Assembly: GCA_950022655.1 (NCBI GenBank)
Contig: OX465588.1
Location: 21,314,527 to 21,378,526 of the forward strand
Source of the DNA: Alentia gelatinosa
Taxonomy: Eukaryota > Annelida > Polychaeta > Phyllodocida > Polynoidae
Length of the DNA: 64,000 bases
Direction of reading: 5' to 3'
Shown: positions 49,268 to 59,518 of the stretch, piece after piece
Position numbering within the stretch: the first letter of the stretch is position 1
Layout of the letters: each line of letters starts with the position of its first letter
Translations under genes and position numbers: made by a program
The notes under the pieces: generated by a model
The model's input: only the letters and a program-made list of their open reading frames with translations
What the model was told of the DNA's origin: nothing
Databases searched by the model: none

Positions 49268-49964
49268 GTTTAACCAAGTAAAGGATGCTGAAGATATCGG
49301 TCGAGAATTCTAAAGTCTCATGCAGTCATGCTTGACAAGTAGACCTCATATAGAAGTAGCTGAGCACTTGAAGTTAGATATTGCAATAACTTATATGTAC
49401 GGATATTCCAGACGAGAACTTCCAACAAATTGAACTGCTGATGGATCTTTGACTTGCCAACGATAATTGTCTAACTTGCCAACGAAAATTAACTGCTGAA
49501 GGCTCTACATGTAATTTTACATACATGTGTAATTAAAACTTTGCCAAATAAAATTACATGAATTATAGAGTTGCATGTTGTCATTTTTTCATCGTATAGC
49601 ATACCCATACGTCCATTTTACTTAATGGTGTCTCTTTCATATGTATATTCATAGACATGAATGCTAGATGCTAGGAATTGATGTATTTCCTAATGACATA
49701 CAAAGGGTATTTTATTTTTTGTTTGTTTTATAAAACAAAACAAAAGTAATTTCCTTTGAGTTTACCATTTTCAGATATATCTTCAATCCGTTACCGTTGT
49801 TAGTCGTATCTTATTTGTCTACCCCTCATTATCAATTCGACAAAATAATGTCATTTTAGCGTTTCACATCGAGAGACATTAAAGGTACAGAACAATTTAC
49901 TGCTCTCATTTTTCTTCATTCCTCAAAGGTATCCTATTTTGTTTATAGAAAAGTACTCTTGCTC

Positions 49965-50175
49965 GTTCTAGCTAGTGTTCATAAAATTATTTAAGCTCGG
50001 GAAAATGCGCTCATATACGCTGCCAAAATGTTAGAGTGGTCACATAGACCCTGAGCTAGCTGCAAAAACAACCCTTCCCTATCTATGTGCCAACTTTAAA
50101 AGCCTGCTAAAAACGGTCCGGGGCTCAGTGTGCTGCTTTGCTGTATCCCTGACCCGCTACTGACCTGGTTCCTAA
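49965..50175 (+). repeat. Dispersed repeat family A, partial copy
   Basis: The order GCTCATATACGC, TGTTAGAGTGGTCACAT, AGCTGCAAAA and CCCTATCTATGTGCC parallels the 5' part of the long family copies (CTAAATACATCA, GGTTAGAGTGGTCACATTG, CTTCCAGAAAACTATCCC). Diverged. It lies 175 bp after the end of the duplication. Confidence 0.55.
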
Positions 50176-50324
50176 GAATGGATCTTTTTGTTTAATCTTA
50201 TTGAAAACAAAAGATTCACTATATCAATCATGTCATTTAATGATTGAATGAGTTATGGATGCTAAAATTTGCTACTAGAAAGGGAAAATATTAGATAATT
50301 ATAACTGAATGTGGTATTTGCATT

Positions 50325-50415
50325 TTCAAATCTCATGGGACGGACCTAAATAAACTGTATTCAGACAGTCATATCTGATGGGATAGACATGATTATGTGG
50401 TATACAGACCCACAT
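50325..50415. repeat. Degenerate 42-bp tandem repeat, left part
   Basis: AAATCTCATGGGACGGAC and ATATCTGATGGGATAGAC are about 43 bp apart. Three further units of the same type are at 51500-51605, so one array appears split by about 1.1 kb. Confidence 0.5.
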
Positions 50416-50554
50416 GCACAGAGCTAGATAACCTGTTGTACTGCCTTCCACCCAGTCATACGCCTGAGACGTCCCCATAGACTTGCTCAAGCCCTTGATT
50501 ATGGACCTTCAAGAAAACCGACAAAGGTTCAGATGTAAAAGCACAAATAAATGG

Positions 50555-51135
50555 CCATGGTCAGAGATATATACAGACAGACATAGATACAAAGACAGAT
50601 AGAGAATGTGATATGCATACTAGCAGACAAAGAGATAGATGGACATACATACTGATAGATGGTGACCGAGACACAGACAAGGATATGCAGACAGACAGAG
50701 GGTCAGATATACAGTATACAGATAGGACCAGAAACAAAGAGATGGACAAATGCTGAACGACACAACGAGAAATAGTCTGATATAAATGCTAACAGACAGG
50801 GACAGAGACAAAGATTATACCTACATACTAACAGACAGGGACAGAGGAAAAGAGACAGATAAAGAGTCAGTCATAAGTACAGACAGACAGGGATAGATAC
50901 AGAGAGAGAGTCAAACATACATACATACATTCAGACAGGGAGATAGACAGGCATGGATTGTGCCAGGGAAACAGAGAGGCAGACATACAGAGAGGCAGAA
51001 ATAGACATACATACTAACAGACAGGGATAGTGACAAGAGAGTGAGACACATACAGATAAATACAGACAGACAGGGTCTGAGACAGAAATGCACAGAAATA
51101 GAGATTTAGACTTAAGACAGACACATAGGCACTTA
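50555..51135. repeat. GACA/CAGACAGGGACAGA satellite-like array
   Basis: Irregular repetition of ACAGACAGGGACAGAGACA-type words, with units of about 40-100 bp broken by ATACATAC. Antisense frames here read as runs of SLSVSLSVC and are artefacts. Smaller patches of the same type are at 51690-51835, 52160-52200 and 54790-54880. Confidence 0.85.
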
Positions 51136-51494
51136 CGGGTAGGGTAGATGGAGGTTTACTTATGAGACTCTGGGTCAGAAGCCACTCTACCTTAATGATG
51201 CCACAATAGCCCTCACCCCTTCCCCTCACACAAGCAGTCACTATCTACCTCTACTGTCAAGGAACGTTCATGAATGATGTCATGCAGTGGGGGTGTTCCA
51301 GTCCCCATGACCAACAATGATAAGGATTATGTGACAAAACATGACAAAGGGAGAGGAGAGGTAAAAAAATGGTAAAAGAAAAATAGCATAACATCATTTA
51401 CGGACAGCCCCTGACCAGATAAGCGCACCCAACAGCCTGTTTGTTATGACACACTGCTCTGCTACCACTTTAACTTTTAAATAGATTTACATTT

Positions 51495-51610
51495 CATACT
51501 GTCAGATCTAATGGGACAGACCTGTCTACCCTTGGAACTTCCAAATCTGATGGGACTGACCGTTCTATATGGTATATGAATTATTATATCTGATGAGACA
51601 GAATGAGCAA
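51495..51610. repeat. Degenerate 42-bp tandem repeat, right part
   Basis: Three units at 41-43 bp spacing: AGATCTAATGGGACAGAC (near 51505), AAATCTGATGGGACTGAC (near 51544) and ATATCTGATGAGACAGA (near 51587). Confidence 0.5.
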
Positions 51611-51689
51611 TATAGTTTTCAAACCATATCATTCCAGAAGGAAAGAGACCCATACATACTCAGCTCATCCAAATTGTATTTGTTAGACA

Positions 51690-51835
51690 TACAGATAGAC
51701 AGGGACAGAGTTAAATATATAAAACAAGGACAGAGACAAACAGGCAGTCAGTCATACAGACCCACACACACATAGGTGGACAGGCACAGAGATAGACACA
51801 CAGAGTGTCAGTCATATGTACAGACAGATAGGGAT
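51690..51835. repeat. GACA-type satellite patch
   Basis: Continuation of the CAGACAGGGACAGAG wording seen at 50.6-51.1 kb. Confidence 0.7.
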
Positions 51836-51837
51836 GA

Positions 51838-52160
51838 ACCTGCTGAAACCACAGATACCCATTTACAAAACACCATTTCCAGATGTAGGCGCTCAGTACT
51901 TTGACTATGTAGGTTCGAGATAACATGTGTCATTCTCCAATCTTTTAAATCCAAATTTTTGATAAACTTAACAACTGTCATCGAAACAGAGCTATTCAGA
52001 GACGATAGTAGTAAACTTCACTTCAAAAGTAACAAACAAAAGTCTAGCCTCAAACCCCCTTAGGTTTAGCACTAAGCCTCGTTCTTACTGGCCACCGGAA
52101 ATGGTGTTTTGTAAACGGGTATCTGTGGTTACAGCGGGTTGACTTTGGCTCCCTATAGGC
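51838..52160. repeat. Family C inverted pair
   Basis: Segment 51838-51902 read on the minus strand gives AGTACTGAGCGCCTAC, GGAAATGGTGTTTTGTAAA and GGGTATCTGTGGTT. Segment 52093-52157 on the plus strand gives GGAAATGGTGTTTTGTAAAC, GGGTATCTGTGGTTACAGC and ACTTTGGCTCCCTATA. The two arms form a 40-bp-plus inverted repeat about 190 bp apart. Both are related to the complete 92-bp element at 58511-58602. Confidence 0.65.
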
Positions 52161-52319
52161 AGTCAGTTAGACAGAGATAGATACAGACAAAGAGACCAAG
52201 AGTAAACAATCACATGCAAGGTGTGCAAATACTGTCACCTAGAAACTATACATATTGAGCAAATTGAGGAGTAAAATCTCAACTAGAATAGTGATAATCA
52301 TATACGTCAGTACCATGCG

Positions 52320-52630
52320 GCCAACCATGGAATATACATGTTTCATGTTCGATGGAGCCAATATCACCATATGAAAAAATTGCAAAGACTCCAGAATAGG
52401 GGTTTGAGGATAACTGTAAGGGCCAATGTCAGAGACTGTAGCACGGAATCTCTGCATACTAAATGTAACATCGAGAAACTTAAGTATAGATGAAATCTGC
52501 AGTTCATGAGTGTATTTTATAAGCTATCGGGTAACCCAAATGATACTGTCACCACAGTAAGAAGGACACATAGTGATAGGAAGTTAGTTTTAGGAGTGCC
52601 GGTTCAAAACAGCAGGTAGCAACACGTGCG
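52320..52630 (+). pseudogene. Decayed non-LTR retrotransposon RT C-terminus
   Basis: In one frame the sequence reads KLQRLQNRGLRITVRANVR, then CNIEKLKYR, stop (TGA), NLQFMSVFYKLSG, then RRTHSDRKLVLGVPV and a TAG. LQNR.LRI followed by an IEKL...RR.LQ.M pattern is characteristic of the region after the RT domain in CR1/jockey-type non-LTR elements. Two in-frame stops and the short length show an inactive fragment. Confidence 0.7.
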
Positions 52631-53699
52631 GCCGTCACTCAGTGCAATAAACAAAAATCTCTCAATAATTGTTCTTCAAATGGTTCCCAACAAGCGGCCG
52701 TTTATCACATCTACTATCAAAATACACCATCTGAAAGCTGAGATTGTGGATATAAATATAGGAGTAATGGGGCAATATTTTTTTAAGAATTGTGACTTTA
52801 TTTTTAGAAGGATTGGCCTGGGCCAATACCCTGGTCCATGGACCCTGCTCTGTCAGACATAGTGTTTAGTTCATCCATTTGCTGAGATCTTCTACCCCTT
52901 TAAGTGCCAAAACACTATTTCAGCCAATCAGAGGACATTTTGGGCTTCACTTAAGTGCTAGCACGAAATGTCTATGACCAGAATAACTTAATGAAGCACC
53001 AATTTGAATAAAAGAAAAGCTCATCACACAAAAATGAATAAATCAAACAATTGTGTGCCAATGCCATTACAAAGAGCATACAGAGAGGATTTATTTCATA
53101 TATGATATGCCATAGTTTGATAAATGTAAAAGGTCAGCATCTTAAAATAACTTCACTGAAAAACTGAATTTATCAATTCTCTGATCCATTTGAAGACTTC
53201 AGGTTCAAGATAAATTATGCAAATTAGCTGTCAAAATTCCTATTTACAAGCCAAAGATATGTTTTGCCTTGTATGACATGATCTAGATTAGAGAGGAGTA
53301 TTATTTGAGTGGTTTTTTTCAGAATCTATGCTTCATTATTACAGGTTTCCCTATTAACATGCAAATTAACTATGACATCATCAATATACATGAATATAAA
53401 TATCTCCATTGGACTCAGCATGTGAATATATACCCCTGTATGCTAAATATCATGTCCCTATCATCAATATCTAGAGAGTTATTGTAATAAATCTGTTCAT
53501 CTGTGGCAATCATTATGTGATGCCATGCCCTTCTACTGTTTTCTATATACTTGAGTTCCACAAATTCAATCTTGATTTGACTAGATTTCCCCCCACAATT
53601 CTTGAACTACTTGACCGATTTTAAAAATTCAAGTATCTTTGTAATCCTCTCTTTCCAGGCTATCTTTTACATATATTATTCTAATTATAAATATGATTC

Positions 53700-53860
53700 T
53701 CGTAGCTACAGCAGGTTACAGAGAGAGCCTAGCGTACAGAGGAGCCAGTCTCTGGAACAGCCTCAGCAAAGAGACTCAGAAGGCCACTACGAAAAAAGTT
53801 TTTGGAAATCACTGCACAAAAACTACCAGTTTATATATGTATACACCCGGCGTATATAGG
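53700..53860 (+). pseudogene. Non-LTR retrotransposon 3' end fragment
   Basis: The frame GYRESLAYRGASLWNSLSKE (20 residues), followed by TQKATTKKVF, matches the closing signature of CR1/jockey-type RT ORFs ('sfaYRGaxLWNSLPxe.r.a.sl..Fk'). It may belong to the same element as the fragment 1.1 kb upstream. No other part of the element is recognisable in between. Confidence 0.65.
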
Positions 53861-54084
53861 TATGATTTTGCGTATACAAGGTAGTTCTATTTTCCTTTGT
53901 GTATACGCCTCATCTATAGACGTGTAAAATGTATATGACCCGTTTGCACATGTACCGTACATGATATTTCTTTTCATATACGCTTTGCGGTAAATAAAGC
54001 CATCTAGAAGATTAAATGGGTCAATATACAGCCAATACATGCACTTAAGTGATGGCGTATATATGAACTAGGAGCAAATAGTAT

Positions 54085-54470
54085 GTTCATCATAGATGAA
54101 TGAGCGTGCAATTATAAGTGAATAACAATTAAAAGGTTTGGATTAGATCCAGTCTATGGATAGTTTTCTCTAACCCACTTGCACCCAGTCAACTTGCTAT
54201 TTCTGCAACTGACTAACTAGGATCAAAACATATCAAGCACCAGTGGGTCAATGAGGTATTTTGGTCTTCAGTGATTGGTCATGGTCAGCTGGGCACACCT
54301 CTAAGACCATGAGACACTGGCTCCCTGCTCTGTTCTTACTATCACATTAAACAGCATGCAGATAGTGAAGGGATAGTTTTCTGGAAGCACACTGAAAGTT
54401 CAATGTGACCACTCTAACCTCTAGATGATGTATTTAGTGCGTGCAAGCACGCTCTAATAAACTGGTGGTT
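54085..54470 (-). mobile_element. Dispersed repeat family A, long copy (reverse)
   Basis: Reverse complement of 25851-26230 over nearly the whole length, from CATCATAGATGAAT-GAGCGTGC on the left to GCAAGCACGCTCTAATAAA on the right. Roughly 85-90% similar by eye. Short terminal inverted repeats (GAGCGTGC/GCACGCTC) and a terminal hairpin are conserved in both copies. No coding capacity. Confidence 0.7.
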
Positions 54471-54474
54471 TTCG

Positions 54475-56025
54475 CGCAGTGAATAAACTGCGAAAAGAAC
54501 TATCGAATATCATCGGATGCCAGCATGCACTGCAATGGGCCAATGATCAATGACAGGCCATATTAAGACCTACTACACTGATGACTAGCATAGTAACAAA
54601 ACCAGGGATGACATCTGGCCAACTTAACTTAACATCAAACTCTTCATCATACCTTTCATCATTCATTACCTAAAGTAAATGTATCCTGTTTTGTTTTTTC
54701 TCCTGACGTGTATCTATGTTTCATGGAAGAACTGTTTTCAACAGAATGAAATAAATACTTTAAAATAACAACAACTATGTATATCACAGGCTTTTGACAG
54801 ACTCAGACGGACAAAGAATGACAGACAAAGCCTTTTGTCTAACAGATAGACAGACAGGATTTTGAGAGACACACACGGACCCAGTGGGAAGTGTGGGGTT
54901 AGTGGAGGGCAGACTTAGGATTCCAGTCTTCCTCAACCCAGTCAATTCATATTAGCATCCCACCTGACACTCCTTACCTTCCCCCACTGACCAGAATATT
55001 GAATTTATCACATTCAGACCCATATAGGATTTGATTAATGCATTAGGACACACTGGCTTTGATACCAGAAATAAGTTTCAATCAATAATCAGTTTCCATG
55101 TATTCACACATGTCAATTTCTATACCTTAGTACCTATACTACTAGGGACTGTCATAAATGATGTCATGTATTTTCGACCATTTTTTAGCATTCAACATAA
55201 GCTCCTAGTTCTATATGTAGATGATTCACTACTGAAGGTTTTACGAAACGATATACCGGTATATAGTTCAGTATTCATAATGATGAGACCATTTGTGGAC
55301 GGGAAATTATCATCCACCTAAACCAAAGTGTCCATAGTAATATCCGAGCGCATACGAGGATATTGCGTTGAGTCAACTTCGAGGACCATAGGCCGCTTGT
55401 ATCGGAAACCAGTCAATATTATGCGTGTACGTGGGTGCTGTTGGACCATGCTTGGGATGTATCGGTAAAACAGTGGGTGTCGATATACGATAACCAACAA
55501 GAGAACAATCACTGACGGTTGTCGGTGGGGCAATAAAATCGCCTGGGTAAATTTGTCGGACTGCAGCAAAGGACATGAGATCGACTAGGTGGCTTTCGCG
55601 CATCGGCTGATGTGACATTGATCACCACATCGGGCAGCTCTGGTATCAGAGAGGCACTCAGGCAGAACGGTTAGGCTGTTTGAAATCAGATCGCCAGTCA
55701 AGCCGAACCAAATGACCCCTTTCTTGAAATGTCCTCTTCAAATATGCAGATTCCACTATCTATACAACAAATATAATCAATGTTCGATGCCAGTTACAAT
55801 CACTACATGGATCTCGGTATACAACTGTATATGTAGGTCTATTCTTTTCTTTTAATAGTGAATAGAAAATCAAAGAGATGACAGATATCTTGAAAGGAAG
55901 GGTCGGTGAACGGGCTGAGGACCGTCAGCGGGCCGCCTCGATCGCCCTCTGAACGGGGACCATTGTTTATCCGGCCAAAGGTGGGAAAAGTCCTCATCCT
56001 TTGGATTCTAGCCAGACTTTTCTAA
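54475..56025. other. Non-coding stretch with a small GACA patch
   Basis: A patch of GACAGACAAAG-type words lies at about 54790-54880. The rest, including overlapping frames at 55.0-55.6 kb, shows no recognisable gene. Confidence 0.4.
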
Positions 56026-56027
56026 AC

Positions 56028-56150
56028 CCTTGTTAGACGCTCATATACTCTGCCTATATGTTAGAGTTGTCGCATGGACTTAAAGCTTGCTGCAAAAAAC
56101 TAACTCTTGACCATCTGAATGCTGACCCTGTGACATTGGGAAAGGAGCAG
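56028..56150 (+). repeat. Dispersed repeat family A, short fragment
   Basis: GACGCTCATATACTCTGCC, then TGTTAGAGTTGTCGCAT and GCTTGCTGCAAAAAACTAAC, parallel the copies at 49.97 and 57.22 kb. Confidence 0.45.
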
Positions 56151-56390
56151 AGAGGAGTGTCTCTGTCTTTTCTTTTTCATATATATTGATCAGAAGCTTT
56201 TCTTTATCAATTCGTATAGTACTTTAAAAGTGACGTGTGAAGGGCCTACTATTCCTCATCGATACATATGTCCATATCCAACATCTGTAGGATCATTCCA
56301 TCGCCGACTTAGAGAAATGATTGTCTATAGGCCTATTGAAATAGTCGTATTTGAAAAAAAAACACTTGTAAAAACACTATAGAAACAACT

Positions 56391-56822
56391 GTCAGACTTT
56401 GACATTTTTCCATAGTGAAAAGTCAGGGCTTAGCCATCATTGCACGCTAAAAAGTCAGCCTTTGACATTTTTCCAGGGTTAAAAGTCAGGGATTGGCCAT
56501 CATTGCATGCTAAAAAGGCAGACTTTGATGTTTTCCATGGTGAAAGGTCAGGTCCTAGCCATTATTGCCCAGTAAAAGGTCAGACTTTGACACTTTTCCA
56601 TGGTGAAAAATCAGGGCTAATTAAGCCATCATTCCATGCTAAAGAATCAGACTTAGACTTCCCACAGTGAAAAGTCAGGGCTTGGCCATCATTGTATGTC
56701 AGACTTTGATATTTTCCTGTGATGGAAAGTCAAGGCCTAGCCATTGGTAGGCCTACCCACTAAAAGGTCAGACTTTGACACTTTTCCACAGTGGAAAGTC
56801 AAGGCTTAGCCATAGTTGCATG
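56391..56822. repeat. 62-bp tandem repeat, about 7 units
   Basis: Units start with GTCAGACTTTGACA at about 56391, 56453, 56517, 56578, 56646, 56698 and 56767. Each continues TTTTCCATGGTGAAAAGTCA and then a GCTTAGCCATCATTGCA-type segment. Every unit is itself two related halves that both contain AAAGTCAG, implying an older 30-bp repeat that doubled. Later units are partly deleted. It is a minisatellite with no coding frame across all units. Confidence 0.92.
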
Positions 56823-56839
56823 TTTTTACACTTGATTGA

Positions 56840-56940
56840 GTTGAATCTGACCGTGCCGACTTTTTGGGGGGTTGGCAAAAAATGGGGTGGGGGGGGCGCC
56901 GCCCCACCATTCCCCCCCCCCCCCATTCTGACGCCACTGT
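56840..56940 (-). mobile_element. G-run-bearing transposon-like terminus
   Basis: The minus strand reads CAGTGGCGTCAGAATGG followed by a 13-G run and then GGGGCGGCGCC. A CAGTGGCGTNxx start followed by a long G run recalls ends of hAT-type MITEs in invertebrates; that comparison is from memory. The other end was not identified. Confidence 0.3.
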
Positions 56941-57221
56941 TACCATGGTACATACAGATTCAAATCAAAGCAACAAAATAGTCCCTATTCCTGGGTTTAA
57001 TTCATTGGAGAAGATGGATAATAAATGCAAAAAACGATGGTTTTGTTGACAGGCGGCCTTAAAAACTAGCCTACTGGAGGTTGAAGGCGTAACACACTGG
57101 CTGGCTCTTGTGTATTACTACTCATTAACCCCTCATGGTTTACCACTGCCCGTCGACAAAACCATCAACACAGATGTATAAGGGATAATTGGAATTATGG
57201 TCCTAAGTGCATTGGTATTTT

Positions 57222-57425
57222 GAGCGCGGGAAATCACGCTCATATACGTCATCTAGATAAAGGTTAGAATGCTCACACAGGGTTTCAGCTTACTGCAAAG
57301 AATCTAATGCTTCACTATCAATGTCCCAACTATAAAAGCCTGGTAAAAGGATCAGGTGCCCAGTATCCCTGTATCCCGTATCCCTGCCTCACTACTGACT
57401 TGGTTCTTAAAATAGAACTTTCATG
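57222..57425 (+). repeat. Dispersed repeat family A, partial copy
   Basis: The order GAGCGCGGGAAATCACGCTC, CATCTAGA, GGTTAGAATGCTCACAC, CTTACTGCAAAGAATCTAA and CTTCACTATCAATG parallels the 5' part of the 54-kb copy. The coiled-coil ORF starts about 65 bp downstream. The sequence just before it (57180-57221) resembles 58205-58250, as if this copy split an older repeat. Confidence 0.55.
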
Positions 57426-57488
57426 GCTGAGTGACCATGGGAATGTGTATGCATTGTGGTGTAGCAAATCAACAGAAATCAGATATCA

Positions 57489-57938
57489 ATGAACTATGAT
57501 AATTGTGCCAAATATATGAATGTTCCAGATGATACCCCATCTCAAGATGTCAAAAGAACTCTTAGAAGTAGAAGGAAAACAGATGACAAATATGTTAGTA
57601 AGAGGATTACCAAGGGCACTAGTACTCCAAATGAAGTACCTTCAAGCAAAACAAACTTGAGTGCATCAAGCGCTAAGGGGCTATCAAAGAGCAAACTGAG
57701 TGGCATAGCTGACCTATTAGCAAGAGAAGTAGGGCATTTGACCAAGACCCTAAATGACAAATTCAGTCACAACCAAGACAAGTTGAATGTGATCTGTGGT
57801 ATGCTAGACCAGGCACAAGTCAAAATCAAAAACGTTAGCAAGAAAATGACAAACATCTCAAAAGAAATATACCAAAGTATTGATATTCTCTTACTTTTAT
57901 TCTATGATATTTTGGTATACCGCGCTCTTCCATTATGA
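57489..57938 (+). CDS. Lysine-rich coiled-coil protein, possible transposon ORF1
   Basis: An uninterrupted 149-codon frame with an ATG start. It has a basic, serine/threonine-rich N-terminal half (KRTLRSRRKTDDKYVSKR). A coiled-coil-like C-terminal half follows with heptad spacing (LLAREVGHLTKTLNDKF, then KIKNVSKKMTNISKEI). There are no cysteine knuckles or catalytic motifs. The last about 20 residues run into an imperfect inverted repeat (57867-57922), so the end may be truncated. Its place just downstream of a family A repeat and between repeats suggests an ORF1-type protein of a non-LTR element, but an ordinary exon cannot be excluded. Confidence 0.35.
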   Translation: MNYDNCAKYMNVPDDTPSQDVKRTLRSRRKTDDKYVSKRITKGTSTPNEVPSSKTNLSASSAKGLSKSKLSGIADLLAREVGHLTKTLNDKFSHNQDKLNVICGMLDQAQVKIKNVSKKMTNISKEIYQSIDILLLLFYDILVYRALPL

Positions 57939-57954
57939 ATGGAAATAATGTATG

Positions 57955-58365
57955 CTCCTAGTCTTGAGTTAGGGCACATTTTGTGTCACTTTCGGTCGGT
58001 CAAAATTCCTTGATTTTACAGTGAAAATCCAGAAGATCCAGAGTAACGGCACATTTTGCCTTTCATTAGGCCTAGTTGGGGCCGGCCAGCAAACTTCCCT
58101 GATTTTCAGGCAGGCAGTCATGGGGGAAAAATATTTTCAATTAATTCCCATACGGTACTTAAAGGCCTTGATTTACTCTTTCACTGTCGATTCCAAGTAG
58201 GCCATATATCTACATGGGACAGTTGGAATTATGGTTCTAGGTGTGCTGGTATTTTTTGGAGTTGTGGCACATTTTGTCTCACATTAATTGGGGCCGGCTG
58301 GCAAATTTCCTGATTTTCAGGTAGTCAGTCTTGGAAAAGCATTTTTTTCTACCAAGACTTAATAA
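57955..58365. repeat. Degenerate direct repeats with GGCACATTTTG core
   Basis: GGCACATTTTG begins related segments near 57972, 58047 and 58264. The last two continue with GGGGCCGGCCAGCAAACTTC against GGGGCCGGCTGGCAAATTTC, and with CTGATTTTCAGGCAGGCAG against CTGATTTTCAGGTAGTCAG. They are old tandem copies about 215 bp apart. Confidence 0.65.
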
Positions 58366-58510
58366 ACTTCTTTTTTTTTAAGTATATACCAATTATGACG
58401 ATAACAATTATTGCACCTTTTGATGAGTATTTACAAATTTAGTGGTTAAAGATAGCTACGGTGGTGCCGCACTGGTGGCGAAAACGGGAGCTAGAGAACA
58501 ATAGCGAGGC

Positions 58511-58602
58511 ATAGGGAGCCAAAGTACTGAGCGCCTATACCCGGAAATAGTATTTTGTGACCGGCTATCTGTGGTTGCAACGGCTTCACTTTGGCTCCCT
58601 AT
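58511..58602. mobile_element. 92-bp micro-element with perfect 15-bp TIRs (family C)
   Basis: ATAGGGAGCCAAAGT (58511-58525) is the exact reverse complement of ACTTTGGCTCCCTAT (58588-58602). The 62-bp interior (GAGCGCC ... GGAAATAGTATTTTGTGACC ... CTATCTGTGGTT) is shared with the two arms at 51.84-52.16 kb. Either it is a very small non-autonomous DNA transposon or a repeat around a palindromic end. Confidence 0.6.
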
Positions 58603-58609
58603 AGATAGA

Positions 58610-59180
58610 TAGGCAATGAGCCTCATGTTTCCAATCCAGCAGGTCATCCAAGTCCGTGCCATCAATTACTGTCTATTTATTTTCATTACTGCTACCATCA
58701 GGAGGATATCTTCCGAATTTTCTGGGGTTCCAAATATGGTTGCGCGGCCTATACTATAGTATTAGTATAGCCTTCAAAGATGTAGCCTACCAATACTAGC
58801 AATAGTATCACTATCAACTATAGCTGATACAAGATCGCTGATACTAGTCGAACTGTGGTTATTGGAATATATGCTAATTGTTCTCATGACAAGGTATTGT
58901 ACTATCTTAAAAAAGGTCCAGAACATTCTTGTATTAAGTTGTAAGTAGGTCAATTTCGATCTAGTTCATCTAGTCGACGTTGTGAACTTGAGCTTCACGA
59001 ACTGACGTTAAGTAAACTACTAATGCCGCGGTGAAAATAGTTCAGTATCTTTTTAACGCAGTTTCAGTGGTGTCTATCCTAATGCCAAAGGAGTAATTTG
59101 GAAATACATAAGTCATCCACTACCACAAAGGTAAATTGCTTTTTAGACTGCACACGTCGACAAACATTTTTGCCGCGATA
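58610..59180. other. Non-coding stretch upstream of boule
   Basis: A TA/CTATAGTATTAG-rich segment at about 58748-58860. No coding sequence was recognised. Confidence 0.4.
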
Positions 59181-59184
59181 ATGG

Positions 59185-59192
59185 TGACGTCA
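59185..59192. promoter_or_regulatory. CRE octamer upstream of boule
   Basis: TGACGTCA within GGTGACGTCACA, about 330 bp upstream of the boule start codon. CREM/CREB-type factors drive many testis genes in vertebrates; whether that applies here is inference. Confidence 0.35.
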
Positions 59193-59518
59193 CAAGTTAC
59201 CATAACCACTACAACGGTGTAAGTAACTTTTGTGGGCTTATCTTATCCTCTAATCATTTGTGGACAAAATATCTGCAAACTCAAATGGATTGTGTTCATG
59301 GTAAATCAGTATACGAAATATTAGGAAAACAAAGGCTTTAAATGGAAGAATATTACATTGAGTTTTATGACGTACAGTCTACAACCTATCCACCCCTCAA
59401 GTTGGTGAGTAGACTGATCCGGGTGGCAAATCGTCTGGAGCGGGCTGCGTCTTCGGCAGTTGAATTGAGGAGCTGAAAGCGGGGAGTATCATTGGCAAGA
59501 CTGCGCTACAACAGCAAG

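Larger units (their letters stand above)
43200..49790 (+). repeat. Tandem segmental duplication, copy 2 (6,591 bp)
   Basis: Direct repeat of 36608-43199 with three visible differences, so identity exceeds 99.9%. This indicates a very recent duplication or an assembly artefact (collapsed or haplotype join). The sequence diverges after 49792, where a repeat-dense block begins. Confidence 0.97.

Noticed and set aside
50561..51241. Antisense ORFs rich in S, L, V and C (60-75 codons)
   Set aside because: They are translations of the GACA satellite; the composition is periodic and recurs in several frames.
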